This document shows positions 7,812 through 18,325 of a DNA stretch of 64,000 nt, piece by piece. The notes beneath the pieces are model-generated. The model had not been told where the DNA came from, ran no database searches, and saw only the letters and a list, made by a program, of their open reading frames with translations. A program made the position numbers and the translations under genes. The DNA is from Erwinia sp. OLFS4. GTDB taxonomy: Bacteria; Pseudomonadota; Gammaproteobacteria; Enterobacterales; Enterobacteriaceae. The stretch is taken from NCBI RefSeq assembly GCF_002752165.1, contig NZ_MOMB01000001.1:1-64000 (forward strand), read 5' to 3'. Position 1 is the first letter of the stretch, and each line of letters begins with the position of its first letter.

Positions 7812-10091
7812 ATGAGTGAATTGACGCATGATGGGGGAGAGCGTCTCGCCCTGCATAAGTTTACTGAAAAAGCGTATCTGGATTATTCCATGTACGTCAT
7901 TATGGACCGGGCGCTTCCCTATATTGGTGATGGCCTGAAACCGGTTCAGCGCCGTATTGTCTATGCCATGTCTGAACTGGGACTGAACGCCAGCGCAAAA
8001 TATAAAAAGTCAGCGCGTACCGTCGGCGATGTATTAGGTAAATATCATCCGCATGGCGACAGTGCCTGTTATGAAGCCATGGTGCTGATGGCGCAGCCTT
8101 TTTCTTATCGCTATCCGCTGGTGGATGGTCAGGGTAACTGGGGGGCTCCGGACGATCCTAAATCGTTTGCGGCCATGCGTTATACCGAATCGCGGTTATC
8201 GAAATATGCTGAAGTGCTGCTGGGTGAGCTCGGCCAGGGCACGGTCGACTATGTGGCTAACTTTGACGGTACCATGGACGAACCCCGCATGCTGCCGGCA
8301 CGCTTGCCTAATATTCTGCTTAATGGCACAACCGGCATTGCGGTGGGGATGGCGACCGATATTCCGCCACATAACCTGCGTGAGATTGCTGCTGCCACAA
8401 TACAGCTGATTGACCGCCCGGAAACCAGTCTCGAAGCGCTGCTGGATATCGTTCATGGCCCCGATTTTCCAACTGAAGCCGAAATTATTACGCCGCGCGA
8501 GGAGATTCGAAAGATCTATCAGAGTGGTCGTGGTTCAGTACGTCAGCGCGCGGTATGGAAAAAAGAGGACGGTGCCATCGTCATTACCGCGCTGCCGCAC
8601 CAGGTGTCCGGCGCACGCGTGCTGGAGCAGATTGCCAGCCAGATGCGTAATAAAAAGCTGCCCATGGTTGAAGATTTACGGGACGAATCCGATCACGAAA
8701 ATCCGACGCGGCTGGTGCTGGTACCCCGTTCTAACCGGGTTGATATGGAACCGGTGATGAATCACCTGTTTGCCACTACCGATCTGGAAAAAAGTTATCG
8801 CATTAACCTCAATATGATTGGGCTGGATAATCGTCCGTCGGTAAAAAACCTGCTGGAAATTCTGCGTGAATGGCTGGTTTTTCGCCGTGATACGGTGCGC
8901 CGGCGTCTCAATTATCGTCTGGATAAAGTGCTGCGGCGTTTGCATATCCTTGATGGTTTACTGGTGGCCTTTCTCAATATTGACGAGGTTATCCATATTA
9001 TTCGCACTGAGGATGAACCGAAACCGGTGCTGATGGCGCGTTTTGCCATCACCGAAACTCAGGCGGAAGCCATCCTTGAGCTGAAACTACGTCATCTGGC
9101 GAAGCTGGAAGAGATGAAAATCCGCGCCGAGCAGGCTGAGCTGGAAAAAGAGCGTGACAGTATCCAGGCAGTACTGGCCTCTGAACGGAAAATGGACGCA
9201 CTGCTGAAAAAAGAGTTGCAGGCAGACAGCGAGAAATACGGGGACGATCGTCGTTCCCCGCTGCGTGAGCGTGGTGAGGCAAAAGCTATCAGTGAAGCCG
9301 AACTGGTGCCTTCAGAACCGGTGACCATTGTTCTTTCGCAAATGGGCTGGGTACGCAGTGCCAAAGGGCATGATATTGACCCGCAAGGGCTGAGTTATAA
9401 AGCCGGCGACAGTTTCCGTGCGGCGGCAAGAGGAAAAAGCAATCAGCCGGTGGTATTTATCGATTCAACCGGACGTAGTTATGCCCTTGATCCGGTCACG
9501 TTGCCTTCGGCACGCGGCCAGGGTGAGCCGTTAACCGGCAAACTCACGCCGCCGCCCGGCGCCGTTGTCGAACAGGTGTTAATGGAGGCGGAACAGCAGA
9601 AACTGCTGATGGCCTCCGACGCAGGCTATGGTTTTGTCTGTACGTTCAGCGACCTGATTTCACGTAACCGCGCCGGTAAAGCGTTACTGACTTTACCTCA
9701 GAATGCGAAAGTGATGCCGCCGGTGGCCATTGCCAGTGAGGATATTTTGCTGCTGGCGATCACCAAAGCCGGCCGCATGCTGACGTTCCCGGTGAATGAA
9801 TTGCCACAGCTGGCGAAAGGGAAAGGCAATAAAATTATCTCTATTCCTTCCGCCCAGGCCGCCTCCGGTGAAGACGGCCTTGCCTGGCTGTTGCTGCTTG
9901 CGCCACACAGCGCCATTACGCTGCACGTTGGCAAGCGCAAGCTGACGCTGAAAGCGGAAGATCTGGCGAAGTTCCGGGCTGAGCGCGGCCGTCGGGGTAC
10001 TCTGCTGCCACGCGGTCTGCAGCGTATTGATCGGGTGGATGTTGAAGATCCGGGACAGCCGGCTGAAATAACCGGTGATGATGCCGGATAA
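7812..10091 (+). CDS. parC: DNA topoisomerase IV subunit A
   Basis: A 759-residue type IIA topoisomerase A subunit that cuts and rejoins DNA to unlink daughter chromosomes, working with ParE (not in the window). The winged-helix/tower region begins [20 protein letters not shown]. The catalytic tyrosine is Tyr124 ([11 protein letters not shown]). The quinolone-determining segment [13 protein letters not shown] keeps the wild-type Ser84 and Glu88 (E. coli Ser80 and Glu84; four extra residues at the N-terminus). The C-terminal half forms the DNA-wrapping beta-pinwheel ([27 protein letters not shown]). parC is followed by plsC, as in E. coli. Confidence 0.98.
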   Translation: MSELTHDGGERLALHKFTEKAYLDYSMYVIMDRALPYIGDGLKPVQRRIVYAMSELGLNASAKYKKSARTVGDVLGKYHPHGDSACYEAMVLMAQPFSYRYPLVDGQGNWGAPDDPKSFAAMRYTESRLSKYAEVLLGELGQGTVDYVANFDGTMDEPRMLPARLPNILLNGTTGIAVGMATDIPPHNLREIAAATIQLIDRPETSLEALLDIVHGPDFPTEAEIITPREEIRKIYQSGRGSVRQRAVWKKEDGAIVITALPHQVSGARVLEQIASQMRNKKLPMVEDLRDESDHENPTRLVLVPRSNRVDMEPVMNHLFATTDLEKSYRINLNMIGLDNRPSVKNLLEILREWLVFRRDTVRRRLNYRLDKVLRRLHILDGLLVAFLNIDEVIHIIRTEDEPKPVLMARFAITETQAEAILELKLRHLAKLEEMKIRAEQAELEKERDSIQAVLASERKMDALLKKELQADSEKYGDDRRSPLRERGEAKAISEAELVPSEPVTIVLSQMGWVRSAKGHDIDPQGLSYKAGDSFRAAARGKSNQPVVFIDSTGRSYALDPVTLPSARGQGEPLTGKLTPPPGAVVEQVLMEAEQQKLLMASDAGYGFVCTFSDLISRNRAGKALLTLPQNAKVMPPVAIASEDILLLAITKAGRMLTFPVNELPQLAKGKGNKIISIPSAQAASGEDGLAWLLLLAPHSAITLHVGKRKLTLKAEDLAKFRAERGRRGTLLPRGLQRIDRVDVEDPGQPAEITGDDAG

Positions 10092-10217
10092 CGTCGTGCG
10101 TCGGGCAGGGGGGGCTGTGCTCGCCCGCCCGGCAGGGTGGCGTTGATAGCCTGATGCCGTTGGGCAGTCTCTCTGCCCGTCGGCGCCTCCGGATAGCAAT
10201 AAAAATTGAGGGTTGGA

Positions 10218-10955
10218 ATGCTGGCACTTTTCCGTATTGTCGTCGTGGTTATCTATTCAATTCTGGTGTGCGTTTTTGGTTGTATCTGGTGCTTATTTAC
10301 ACCACGACAGCCTAACCATGTGGCGCGTTTTGGCCGGATGTTTGGCCGGCTGTCGCCGCTGTTTGGTGTGAAGGTGGAAACCCGTTTACCTCCCGGTGCA
10401 GGCCATTTTCCTAACGCAATTTATATCGCTAATCATCAGAATAATTACGATATGATTACCGCGGCTAATATTGTGCAACCGAACACCGTCACTGTGGGTA
10501 AAAAGAGCCTGTTGTGGATCCCTTTTTTTGGTCAGCTTTACTGGCTGACCGGCAATTTGCTTATCGACCGCGATAACCGTGCCAAAGCGCACACTACTAT
10601 TACTCAGGTGGTAGAGCAGTTTAAAAAGAAAACTATCTCGTTCTGGATGTTCCCTGAAGGAACCCGCAGTCGCGGACGCGGGCTGTTACCTTTTAAAACC
10701 GGGGCTTTTCATGCAGCACTTGCCGCCGGGGTGCCGATTATTCCGGTGGTGGTGACTAATACGCACGAAAAAATAAAGCTGAATCGCCGGCGTAACGGCC
10801 TGGTTATTGTTGAAATGATGCCTCCCATCGACACCCGGGCGTTTGAAAAAGAGTCGGTGCGTAAACTTGCCACTCATTGCCGCGAGTTAATGTCTGCCAG
10901 ACTGGATGCGCTGAACGCTGAAGTCGCCGAGCGTGAAGCCAGTGGTAATATATAA
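10218..10955 (+). CDS. plsC: 1-acyl-sn-glycerol-3-phosphate acyltransferase
   Basis: A 245-residue inner-membrane enzyme that acylates lysophosphatidic acid at sn-2 to give phosphatidic acid, the second step of phospholipid synthesis. An N-terminal membrane segment (FRIVVVVIYSILVCVFGCIW) is followed by the HX4D catalytic motif NHQNNYD (His73, Asp78) and FPEGTRS (145-151), which binds the glycerol phosphate. The ATG at 10218 was chosen because it has a GAGGG site and gives the same length as the E. coli protein. It lies 126 bases after parC. Confidence 0.97.
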   Translation: MLALFRIVVVVIYSILVCVFGCIWCLFTPRQPNHVARFGRMFGRLSPLFGVKVETRLPPGAGHFPNAIYIANHQNNYDMITAANIVQPNTVTVGKKSLLWIPFFGQLYWLTGNLLIDRDNRAKAHTTITQVVEQFKKKTISFWMFPEGTRSRGRGLLPFKTGAFHAALAAGVPIIPVVVTNTHEKIKLNRRRNGLVIVEMMPPIDTRAFEKESVRKLATHCRELMSARLDALNAEVAEREASGNI

Positions 10956-11058
10956 GCGACAGGCGCTTGCTGTGGATTCGTAATAACGCCCAGCTCAGCT
11001 TTACTATCTTAGAAAATGGAAGCAGCGCCTGATGGCGCTGTGGCAGTATGGAGTACTT

Positions 11059-12480
11059 ATGTCTCTTAGTCGACGTCAGTTTATTCAGGCATCCGGCACG
11101 GCACTGTGTGCCTCGCTGCTGCCTGTTTCCGCGCGCGCCAGTGCCGGGGGCAACCCTTTACCGGTCCCGCCGCTGATTGAGTCGCGCCGCGGACAGCCAA
11201 TATTTCTGACGTTGCAGCGCAGTCACTGGTCTTTTTCCGGCAGTCACGGCAATAAAACTCTGGTCTGGGGAATTAACGGCCAGTATCTTGGACCGACGGT
11301 ACGGGTCTGGAGCGGCGATGACGTGAAGTTGGTCTGGAGCAATCGCCTGCCGGAACCGGTCGCCATGAGCGTCAGCGGCCTGCAGGTTCCCGGCGCGCTG
11401 GCAGGAGGCGCGCCGCGTCAGATGTCAACCGGTGCGGACTGGGCGCCGGTGATACCGGTGAGTCAGCCGGCAGCGACCTGCTGGTACCACGCCACCACGC
11501 CAAATCGTATGGCGCCCCATGTCTACAATGGCCTGGCCGGTATGTGGCTGGTAGAGGATGAGATGAGCCGCGCCCTGCAGCTGCCTAATCACTATGGTGT
11601 TGATGATTTTCCGCTGATTATTCAGGATAAGCGACTGGATAGTTTTGGTGCGGCGCTGTATAACCCGCCGTCTGACGGTGGATTTGCCGGTGATACTCTG
11701 CTGGTAAATGGCATACAAAATCCTTATGTTGAAGTTTCCCGCGGCTGGGTGCGCCTGCGCCTGCTAAATGCCTCAAATGCCCGCCGTTTTGAACTGACAA
11801 TGAGTGACAACCGCCCCTTCACCGTGATCACCAGCGATCAGGGCTATCTGCCGGCACCGCTTAACATCCAGCAGCTTCCGCTGGCACCCGGTGAGCGGCG
11901 GGATATTCTGGTGGATATGAGTCAGGGTAATGAGGTGTCAATTACCGCCGGAGAGGCGCCCGGGTTGATGGAGCGCCTGCGCGGTTTCTTTCAGCCTTCC
12001 ACCAGCCTGATGAATACCCTGGTGCTGACCCTGCGTCCGACCGGTTTACTGCCGCTGGTTACCAGCAATCTGCCGATGCGCTTGCTGGCGGACCAGTTGC
12101 TGGAAGGGGCGATTAGCCGTACCCGTGAGTTTCGGCTTGGCGATCGCCAGCCCGGCATAAACGGTGCGTTATGGGACATGCGGCGCACAGACGTGCAGAC
12201 GCAACAAGGGGTTTTTGAACGCTGGATCATCCATGCCGATCTGCCACAGTCTTTTCATATACAAGGGGTCCGTTTCCTGGTGAAAAGCGTGAATGGCGCA
12301 CCGGCGCTGGCTGAGGACAGCGGCTGGAAAGACACGGTGTGGGTGGACGGTGATGTGGAACTGCTGGTTGCGTTTGATCAGCCTTCGTCAGAGCATTTAC
12401 CCTTTCTTTATTACAGCCAGACGCTGGAAATGGCCGATCGTGGTTCGGCAGGGCAGCTGCTGGTGATCCCGACGCCCTGA
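11059..12480 (+). CDS. ftsP: Cell-division protein FtsP (SufI), multicopper-oxidase fold
   Basis: A 473-residue periplasmic protein that stabilises the divisome under stress. The start at ATG 11059 begins a twin-arginine signal (SRRQFIQ, residues 4-10) with a hydrophobic stretch ending near ARASA, so it is exported folded by Tat. Cupredoxin-like segments follow (TLVWGINGQYLGPTVRV, CWYHATTPNRMAPHVYNGL). The usual copper-ligand histidine clusters of laccases are not conserved, as expected for SufI, which binds no copper. The plsC-ftsP order matches E. coli. Confidence 0.95.
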   Translation: MSLSRRQFIQASGTALCASLLPVSARASAGGNPLPVPPLIESRRGQPIFLTLQRSHWSFSGSHGNKTLVWGINGQYLGPTVRVWSGDDVKLVWSNRLPEPVAMSVSGLQVPGALAGGAPRQMSTGADWAPVIPVSQPAATCWYHATTPNRMAPHVYNGLAGMWLVEDEMSRALQLPNHYGVDDFPLIIQDKRLDSFGAALYNPPSDGGFAGDTLLVNGIQNPYVEVSRGWVRLRLLNASNARRFELTMSDNRPFTVITSDQGYLPAPLNIQQLPLAPGERRDILVDMSQGNEVSITAGEAPGLMERLRGFFQPSTSLMNTLVLTLRPTGLLPLVTSNLPMRLLADQLLEGAISRTREFRLGDRQPGINGALWDMRRTDVQTQQGVFERWIIHADLPQSFHIQGVRFLVKSVNGAPALAEDSGWKDTVWVDGDVELLVAFDQPSSEHLPFLYYSQTLEMADRGSAGQLLVIPTP

Positions 12481-12602
12481 GCCGGCCTGTTGCCGGCAAA
12501 AGGTGAGCGGGGAGATCAGACAGCCTGTCGGCAGTCGCTCTGGAAAAAGCATAGCCCAGGACGAAATTGCCGGTCACCGTATTCTGACGCCCGCTCAGCG
12601 AA

Positions 12603-13430
12603 TTAATTGAACTCTTCCGGATCGGGGCCGAGGCGTTTGTTGCTGTCGAGGGTGGTTATCTGGCCGATCTCGGTTTTTTCCAGACGGAAATCAAATACCG
12701 CAAAATTCTCTTCAATACGCGCCGGCGTTACCGATTTGGGTATTACCACCAGACCACTGTCGAGATGCCAGCGAATCACAATTTGTGCTGGCGTTTTGCC
12801 ATATTTTTTCGCCAGATTTTTAATCACTGGCTGATCAAACACCCCTTTGCCACCCTGTGCCAGCGGACTCCAGGATTCAGTCTGGATCTGGTGCATGGCA
12901 TTCCAGGCGTGCAACGTGCGCTGTTGTAACATCGGGTGCAGTTCGACCTGATTAATCACCGGCACCACGCCGGTTTCATCAATCAGGCGTTTGATATGTG
13001 ACTCATTGAAGTTACAGACACCGATGCTTTTAGTCAGCCCCTGTTTTTGCAGGTCAATGAGCTGCTTCCAGGCGGAGACATACTTATCTTTGCCCGGACA
13101 GGGCCAGTGCAACAGGTAGAGATCAACCTGCTCAAGTTGCAGCTTTTTCAGGCTGGTTTCCAGAGCGGCAGGCGCATTGTGCTGATCGTCATTCCATAGC
13201 TTAGTGGTAATGAAAATATCTTCCCGTGGCAGGCAGGTCTCCTGTAATGCCTGACCGATACCTTCTTCGTTCTTATAGAAGGTCGCGGTATCTATTGAAC
13301 GGTAACCGACATCCAGTGCTTTCAGTGCCGCATTTTTTGCCTGTTCAATGCTGGCCTGCCAGACGCCCAGGCCAAGCTGCGGCATCATGCTGCCATCATG
13401 CAGTTTGATCATTGGTTGTTCTGTCGTCAT
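12603..13430 (-). CDS. dkgA: 2,5-diketo-D-gluconate / methylglyoxal reductase A
   Basis: A 275-residue aldo-keto reductase that uses NADPH to reduce 2,5-diketo-gluconate, methylglyoxal and related carbonyls in the cytoplasm. The catalytic tetrad is Asp47, Tyr52, Lys77 and His108 (SIDTATFYKNEE, TTKLW, LLHWP), and the NADPH-phosphate loop is VVIPKSVTPARIEENF. ATG 13430 with AGGAG upstream is preferred over the longer frame, giving the E. coli length. It is divergent from a YqhC-type regulator. In E. coli yqhD lies between yqhC and dkgA; here it is missing, so the regulator probably controls dkgA directly. Confidence 0.95.
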   Translation of the reverse strand: MTTEQPMIKLHDGSMMPQLGLGVWQASIEQAKNAALKALDVGYRSIDTATFYKNEEGIGQALQETCLPREDIFITTKLWNDDQHNAPAALETSLKKLQLEQVDLYLLHWPCPGKDKYVSAWKQLIDLQKQGLTKSIGVCNFNESHIKRLIDETGVVPVINQVELHPMLQQRTLHAWNAMHQIQTESWSPLAQGGKGVFDQPVIKNLAKKYGKTPAQIVIRWHLDSGLVVIPKSVTPARIEENFAVFDFRLEKTEIGQITTLDSNKRLGPDPEEFN

Positions 13431-13653
13431 TGTCACTCCTTTTTCTGTCATCCGCCCGGCGCATGGCGCCCTGTTATAGCTGAATTAAGTTTAGCTGTGA
13501 AATATCCGCCTGTTGGAGAGAACTTTGTTGCGGCGTGTGAACAGTCAGTTTTTGCGATTATTTTGGCCAATAATATTGCCTGATCCTGCTAAGTAAAGCA
13601 GAATCAAGAATAGTGATATGATAAGGTTCCAGCCACTGAACAGAGGAACGCGA

Positions 13654-14565
13654 ATGGACAGATCGGAAATTTGCCACCGGCTGGCGCAGCAGGTGGGCAG
13701 GCTGATGACACCGTGCCGGCAATCACAGGCGGCGGTGCCGGATGTTACGCTGATCTATGCCGACAGTCCCAGCGCGCGCACTCCGGTGATGTATCAGCAG
13801 GGAATTGTCATTCTGTTCCGTGGCCGCAAAACCGGTTATCTCGGTGATACCGTCTTCCATTACAATGCTACGCGCTATCTGATGCTGACGGTGCCGCTGC
13901 CGTTTGAATGCGAAACCTTTGCTTCGCCACAGGAGCCCCTGGCCGGTATTTTTTTACGGGTCGATAACCTGAAACTGCAGGATTTGCTGATGGACATTGG
14001 CGATGACAGCAGCTTTCATCCACAGCCCTTGTCGCGCGGTATCCATTCTGCCGATTTGACCGAAGAGATGCTGTGTGCCGCCGAACGTCTGCTGGACGTC
14101 ATGTTTCATCCGCTGGATGCCAGAGTTCTCGGGCCGCAGCTGGTACGGGAAATGCTTTACTATGTCTTACTGGGCCCTTGCGGTGGGGCGCTGCTGGCGA
14201 TGGTCAGCCGTCAGACTCAGTTCAGCCAGATTGCTCGCGCACTGCGGCGCATTGAAAGTCACTATGCTGATAATCTTAGCGTTGAGCTGCTGGCGTCAGA
14301 AGTGAATATGAGCGTGTCGGCATTTCACCATAACTTTAAAGCGGTCACCAGCACGTCGCCGTTACAGTATCTGAAAAGTTATCGTCTCCATCAGGCGCGC
14401 ACATTGATGTTGCATGAGGGGTTAAAAGCCAGCGCGGCGGCGATGCGGGTTGGCTATGAAAGCGCTTCGCAGTTTTCCCGTGAATTTAAGCGTTATTTCG
14501 GTATTACGCCGGGAGAAGAGAGGCTAAGAGCCAGGCAGTCGGGCGAGCTGATGTCTGTGAGGTAG
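13654..14565 (+). CDS. yqhC: AraC-family transcriptional regulator, YqhC-like
   Basis: A 303-residue regulator with an AraC-type N-terminal sensor domain ([20 protein letters not shown]) and a C-terminal double helix-turn-helix ([37 protein letters not shown]). In E. coli YqhC activates yqhD-dkgA in response to reactive aldehydes. The divergent dkgA here supports the same role. The start chosen is ATG 13654 with GAGGA 6-7 bases upstream; the frame opens 12 codons earlier without a site. It reads toward folA, which is not its neighbour in E. coli. Confidence 0.85.
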   Translation: MDRSEICHRLAQQVGRLMTPCRQSQAAVPDVTLIYADSPSARTPVMYQQGIVILFRGRKTGYLGDTVFHYNATRYLMLTVPLPFECETFASPQEPLAGIFLRVDNLKLQDLLMDIGDDSSFHPQPLSRGIHSADLTEEMLCAAERLLDVMFHPLDARVLGPQLVREMLYYVLLGPCGGALLAMVSRQTQFSQIARALRRIESHYADNLSVELLASEVNMSVSAFHHNFKAVTSTSPLQYLKSYRLHQARTLMLHEGLKASAAAMRVGYESASQFSREFKRYFGITPGEERLRARQSGELMSVR

Positions 14566-14688
14566 CCACACCATTTTTTGCGCAAAGACAGGTCGCCGCC
14601 GCCGGCGGTGTTATCCTCGTACTGGCTATCGACGGCGCTTTCACCTTTGCGTATCATGGCGCGAATTTTTCACCTTGTGAGCTGACGG

Positions 14689-15171
14689 ATGATAATAAGT
14701 CTGATTGCCGCGATGGCGGCGGATCGTGTAATAGGTCTGGACAATGCCATGCCATGGCATCTGCCGGCGGATCTGGCCTGGTTTAAAAAACAGACCCTGA
14801 ATAAACCTGTGATTATGGGGCGACGCACCTGGCAGTCGCTTGGCCGCCCGCTACCAGGCAGAACCAACATTGTTATCAGTCGCCAGCCCGGTGATGACAG
14901 TCGGGCGATCTGGGTCCGCTCGCTGCATGATGCGCTGGTGGCTGCAGGAGAGGTGGATGAGGTGATGATTATCGGCGGCGGGGATATTTACCGCCAGTTT
15001 CTCGATAAGGCCAGCCGGCTCTACCTGACGCATATTGATGTCGACGTGCAGGGCGATACCCACTTTCCTGATTACAATCCCAACGAGTGGCAGGCTGTTT
15101 TTAGCGAATTTCATGATGCCGATGAAAAGAACAGTCATGCATACTGCTGGGAAATTCTGCAACGTCGCTGA
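14689..15171 (+). CDS. folA: Dihydrofolate reductase
   Basis: A 160-residue chromosomal type I DHFR that reduces dihydrofolate to tetrahydrofolate with NADPH and is the target of trimethoprim. It shows the Met20 loop ([11 protein letters not shown]), the proton-donor Asp28, [18 protein letters not shown] for cofactor binding, and [14 protein letters not shown]. The active-site loop carries His24 where E. coli has Asn23. It converges on apaH with 79 bases between the stops, the same arrangement as in E. coli. Confidence 0.98.
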   Translation: MIISLIAAMAADRVIGLDNAMPWHLPADLAWFKKQTLNKPVIMGRRTWQSLGRPLPGRTNIVISRQPGDDSRAIWVRSLHDALVAAGEVDEVMIIGGGDIYRQFLDKASRLYLTHIDVDVQGDTHFPDYNPNEWQAVFSEFHDADEKNSHAYCWEILQRR

Positions 15172-15250
15172 AGGCCCGCCTGCGGTGGAGTACCGCAGGC
15201 GATTGCGACAGTGAAATAACCCGCCGCCAGAGTTTGTGTCAGCCAGCCAG

Positions 15251-16081
15251 TTACATATCCATGGCGTCCTGGCGATGAGAAGGCTGGCTGAAATAAGTGC
15301 GATCTTCCCAGCGCAGCATGGTGAGCGGCCCGCCCCAGCAGCAGCCGGTATCCAGCCCGATGACACCCGGCGGAGTGCCTTTACCTTCCAGCGATGCCCA
15401 GTGACCGAAAATCACAGTATATTCCGGGCTGACCTGGCCGGGGATGGTAAACCACGGTTTCAGTGGCGGTGTTTCCATTCCGGGCGGTTCTTTGCAAATC
15501 ATATCCAGCTGACCATTAGGAAAGCAGTAGCGCATCCGCGTCAGGGCATTGCTGATAAAGCGCAGGCGTGACAGGCCGGTTAGCTCTTCCGACCAGTTAT
15601 TCGGCATGTCGCCATACATTGCGCCAAGAAACAGGGGGTAGCTGTCACTGGCCAGCACTTTTTCCACTTCGCTGGCACAGCGTATGGCGGTGGCAATATC
15701 CCATTGTGGCGTAATACCGGCGTGCGACATCACCAGTTTTTTTTCATCATCAACCTGCAGCAGCGGCTGGCGGCGCAGCCAGTTGATTAACTGATCGGCA
15801 TCGCCGGCTTCCAGCAGCAGATTGAGGCGATCCTTGGGTTTATTACGGGTAATGCCCGCGTATACGGCCAGCAAATGCAAGTCATGGTTGCCGAGAACCA
15901 GCCTGACGGCTGCTCCCAGTGACCTGACGTAGCGCAGCACGTCAAGGGAGGCGGGGCCGCGCGCTACCAAATCTCCCGTCAGCCACAGCGTATCCTGCTG
16001 TGGATTAAAACTTACCTGCTGCAGCAACGATTGCAGTTCATCAAAGCAACCGTGTATATCCCCGATTAAATAAGTACTCAT
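15251..16081 (-). CDS. apaH: Diadenosine tetraphosphatase
   Basis: A 276-residue metallophosphoesterase that hydrolyses Ap4A to two ADP and removes Np4-type RNA caps. The family signatures are [10 protein letters not shown] (Gly7-Leu16), [23 protein letters not shown] and MSHAGI, which supply the dinuclear metal ligands. The start at 16081 is used because [11 protein letters not shown] matches the family; two extra upstream codons are possible. It is the last gene of the lptD-surA-pdxA-rsmA-apaG-apaH series. Confidence 0.97.
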   Translation of the reverse strand: MSTYLIGDIHGCFDELQSLLQQVSFNPQQDTLWLTGDLVARGPASLDVLRYVRSLGAAVRLVLGNHDLHLLAVYAGITRNKPKDRLNLLLEAGDADQLINWLRRQPLLQVDDEKKLVMSHAGITPQWDIATAIRCASEVEKVLASDSYPLFLGAMYGDMPNNWSEELTGLSRLRFISNALTRMRYCFPNGQLDMICKEPPGMETPPLKPWFTIPGQVSPEYTVIFGHWASLEGKGTPPGVIGLDTGCCWGGPLTMLRWEDRTYFSQPSHRQDAMDM

Positions 16082-16139
16082 GCGCAAATCCCAATGCGGC
16101 AGCGGCGGTCGCTGTACGATGAAAGAAACAGGTTATCTG

Positions 16140-16517
16140 TTAATGAATGCAGGACGCAATCGCAAGGCGAAATACCGGGATCTCTACCTTGAAGCGCTGG
16201 CCCTGCATGTCCTGCATTTCATAATAACCCTGCATAGTGCCGATAGGCGTTTCCAGCACCGCTCCACTGGTGTACTGAAACTCGCTGCCGGCGGCGATAT
16301 GCGGTTGTTCACCAATCACCCCTTCGCCCTGGACTTCGGTTTCCCGGCCGTTGCCGTTGGTGATAAGCCAGTAGCGGTTAAGCAGCTGAACATCATCGTG
16401 CCCGAGGTTGCGCAGGGTAATCGTATAGGCGAATACATAACGCTCTTCGTCTGGTAGCGACTGTGAGGCAACATAAACGCTCTGAACCTGAACACAAATA
16501 CGGGAGGACTCATTCAT
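16140..16517 (-). CDS. apaG: ApaG protein
   Basis: A 125-residue protein, the same length as in E. coli, with the ApaG/DUF525 immunoglobulin-like fold. Conserved segments are [46 protein letters not shown] and GTMQGYYEM. Its biochemical role is not settled; related domains occur in F-box proteins and bind nucleotides or anions. It lies 4 bases after rsmA and 58 bases before apaH. Confidence 0.96.
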   Translation of the reverse strand: MNESSRICVQVQSVYVASQSLPDEERYVFAYTITLRNLGHDDVQLLNRYWLITNGNGRETEVQGEGVIGEQPHIAAGSEFQYTSGAVLETPIGTMQGYYEMQDMQGQRFKVEIPVFRLAIASCIH

Positions 16518-16521
16518 GCTG

Positions 16522-17340
16522 TTATTCTCCTGCCGCCTGGTGGCTGCTTAGCCAGTTTGCTAACTGACAGTATTGCGCGACGCTGAGATTTTCCGCCCGT
16601 AAGGTGGCATCGATATTCAGCGCATCCAGCGCGTCAGCACTGAACAGTGTCGCCAGTGAATTACGCAGCGTTTTACGCCGCTGACCAAAGGCCGTCGTGG
16701 TAATATGACTCAGCTTACGGATATCCTCGACCGGGTGCGCGAGCGTTGCATGGGGAACCAGGCGTACCACCGCTGAGTCCACTTTTGGCGCCGGTGTAAA
16801 CGACTCTGGCGGGACTTCAAGTACCGGAATCACCTGACAGTAATACTGGGCCATTACGCTCAGGCGGCCATAAGCTTTGCTGCCAGGTCCGGCCACCAGA
16901 CGGTTTACCACCTCTTTTTGTAGCATAAAATGCATGTCCTGAATGGCACCAGCATAGCTGAAAAGGTGAAACATCAGCGGCGTTGAAATGTTGTAAGGCA
17001 GATTGCCGAATACCCGCAACGATTGCCCTTTTTCACGGGCATAGGCCGCGAAGTCAAAATCCATCGCATCCTGCTGAAAGATGGTTAGTTTAGGCCCGAG
17101 AAACGGATGAGTTTGCAGGCGTGCAGCCAGGTCGCGGTCAAGTTCAATGACCGTGAGCGCATCGAGTTTTTCGCCGACCGGTTCGGTCAGGGCGCCGAGG
17201 CCGGGACCAATTTCCACCATTGCCTGCTGTTTTTGTGGCTGAATGGCAGCGACGATGCTGTCAATAATATAGCTATCGTTCAGAAAATTCTGACCAAAGC
17301 GTTTACGGGCCAGATGGCCCTGATGAACACGATTATTCAT
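16522..17340 (-). CDS. rsmA: 16S rRNA m6,2A1518/A1519 dimethyltransferase
   Basis: A 272-residue SAM-dependent enzyme (KsgA) that dimethylates two adjacent adenosines near the 3' end of 16S rRNA late in 30S assembly. Its loss gives kasugamycin resistance. Seen here are FGQNFLND, motif [13 protein letters not shown] (Gly45-Gly49 region), the acidic SAM residue Glu66 (VIELDRD), and motif IV NLPYN (113-117). The C-terminal rRNA-binding domain contains [12 protein letters not shown]. Its start overlaps the end of pdxA by 8 bases. Confidence 0.98.
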   Translation of the reverse strand: MNNRVHQGHLARKRFGQNFLNDSYIIDSIVAAIQPQKQQAMVEIGPGLGALTEPVGEKLDALTVIELDRDLAARLQTHPFLGPKLTIFQQDAMDFDFAAYAREKGQSLRVFGNLPYNISTPLMFHLFSYAGAIQDMHFMLQKEVVNRLVAGPGSKAYGRLSVMAQYYCQVIPVLEVPPESFTPAPKVDSAVVRLVPHATLAHPVEDIRKLSHITTTAFGQRRKTLRNSLATLFSADALDALNIDATLRAENLSVAQYCQLANWLSSHQAAGE

Positions 17341-18325
17341 GACCGGTTTTTATCATACTGATGGCGAGGTTAAGCGCCGTAATAAAGCTACCCGCGTCTG
17401 CTTCGCCCTTAGCGGCCAGCTCAAGCGCTGTACCGTGGTCGACCGAGGTGCGGATAAATGGCAGACCAAGCGTGATATTCACCGCCCGGCCGAATCCCTG
17501 ATATTTTAGCACTGGCAGGCCCTGATCGTGATACATCGCCAGCACTGCATCAGCATTTTTCAGGTATTTAGGCTGAAACAGCGTATCTGCTGGCAGCGGG
17601 CCCGTCAGCTGCATTCCCTGCTGCCGGAGTTCGTTTAACACCGGAATAAGGGTATCGATCTCTTCCCGGCCCATATGCCCCCCCTCGCCGGCATGGGGGT
17701 TAAGGCCACACACCAGAATATGGGGCTGGGTTTTAGCAAACTTCACTTGCAAATCGTGATGCAGGATATGAATCACTTCATGCAGCGTCTGCCGGGTAAT
17801 GGCGGCCGAAACGTCTTTCAGCGGCAAATGAGTGGTTGCCAGCGCCACGCGCAGCTGGCCGCTGGCCAGCATCATGACGACACGTGAGCAGCCAGCACGT
17901 TGTTGAAGAAATTCGGTATGGCCGCTAAAAGCAATGCCGGCGTCGTTAATCACGCCCTTATGAACCGGGCCGGTTATCAGGGCGGCAAATTCCCCGGTAA
18001 GACAGCCATCGCAGGCGCGCGTTAGCGTGGCCAGCACGTAATGGCTGTTAGCCACGCACAGTTCCCCGGCAACAACCGGACAGGGTAGCTCAACCGGCAG
18101 TATCGTCAGGGTACCAGCCTGCTGAGGACGTGGGGCATGTGCAGGCTGATACTCTCGCAGTGTAATGGGAAGGTTCAGCTGTTTTGCCCGCTGACGCAGC
18201 AGCTCGGGGGAGGCACAGACTACCAGCTCTACCGGCCAGTCACGCTGCGCGAGTTGCAGCGTCAGGTCGGGGCCAATCCCGGCGGGTTCGCCGGGCGTGA
18301 TGACTACCCGCGCGTTATTGCGCAT
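17333..18325 (-). CDS. pdxA: 4-hydroxythreonine-4-phosphate dehydrogenase
   Basis: A 330-residue metal- and NAD-dependent enzyme of pyridoxal phosphate synthesis. It oxidises 4-phosphohydroxy-threonine, and the product is used by PdxJ. Markers are [25 protein letters not shown] with the metal ligand His136 in SGHTEF, and [16 protein letters not shown]. It overlaps surA by 11 bases at its start and rsmA by 8 at its end, showing one transcription unit. Confidence 0.97.
   Translation of the reverse strand: MRNNARVVITPGEPAGIGPDLTLQLAQRDWPVELVVCASPELLRQRAKQLNLPITLREYQPAHAPRPQQAGTLTILPVELPCPVVAGELCVANSHYVLATLTRACDGCLTGEFAALITGPVHKGVINDAGIAFSGHTEFLQQRAGCSRVVMMLASGQLRVALATTHLPLKDVSAAITRQTLHEVIHILHHDLQVKFAKTQPHILVCGLNPHAGEGGHMGREEIDTLIPVLNELRQQGMQLTGPLPADTLFQPKYLKNADAVLAMYHDQGLPVLKYQGFGRAVNITLGLPFIRTSVDHGTALELAAKGEADAGSFITALNLAISMIKTGHE

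Noticed and set aside
11059-12480. ftsP as a true multicopper oxidase
   Set aside because: The clustered HxH and HCHxxxHxxxxM copper ligands are not present; the sequence follows SufI/FtsP.
12481-12497. GCCGGC inverted repeat just after ftsP as a terminator
   Set aside because: Only six pairs and no T-run on either strand; too weak to list.
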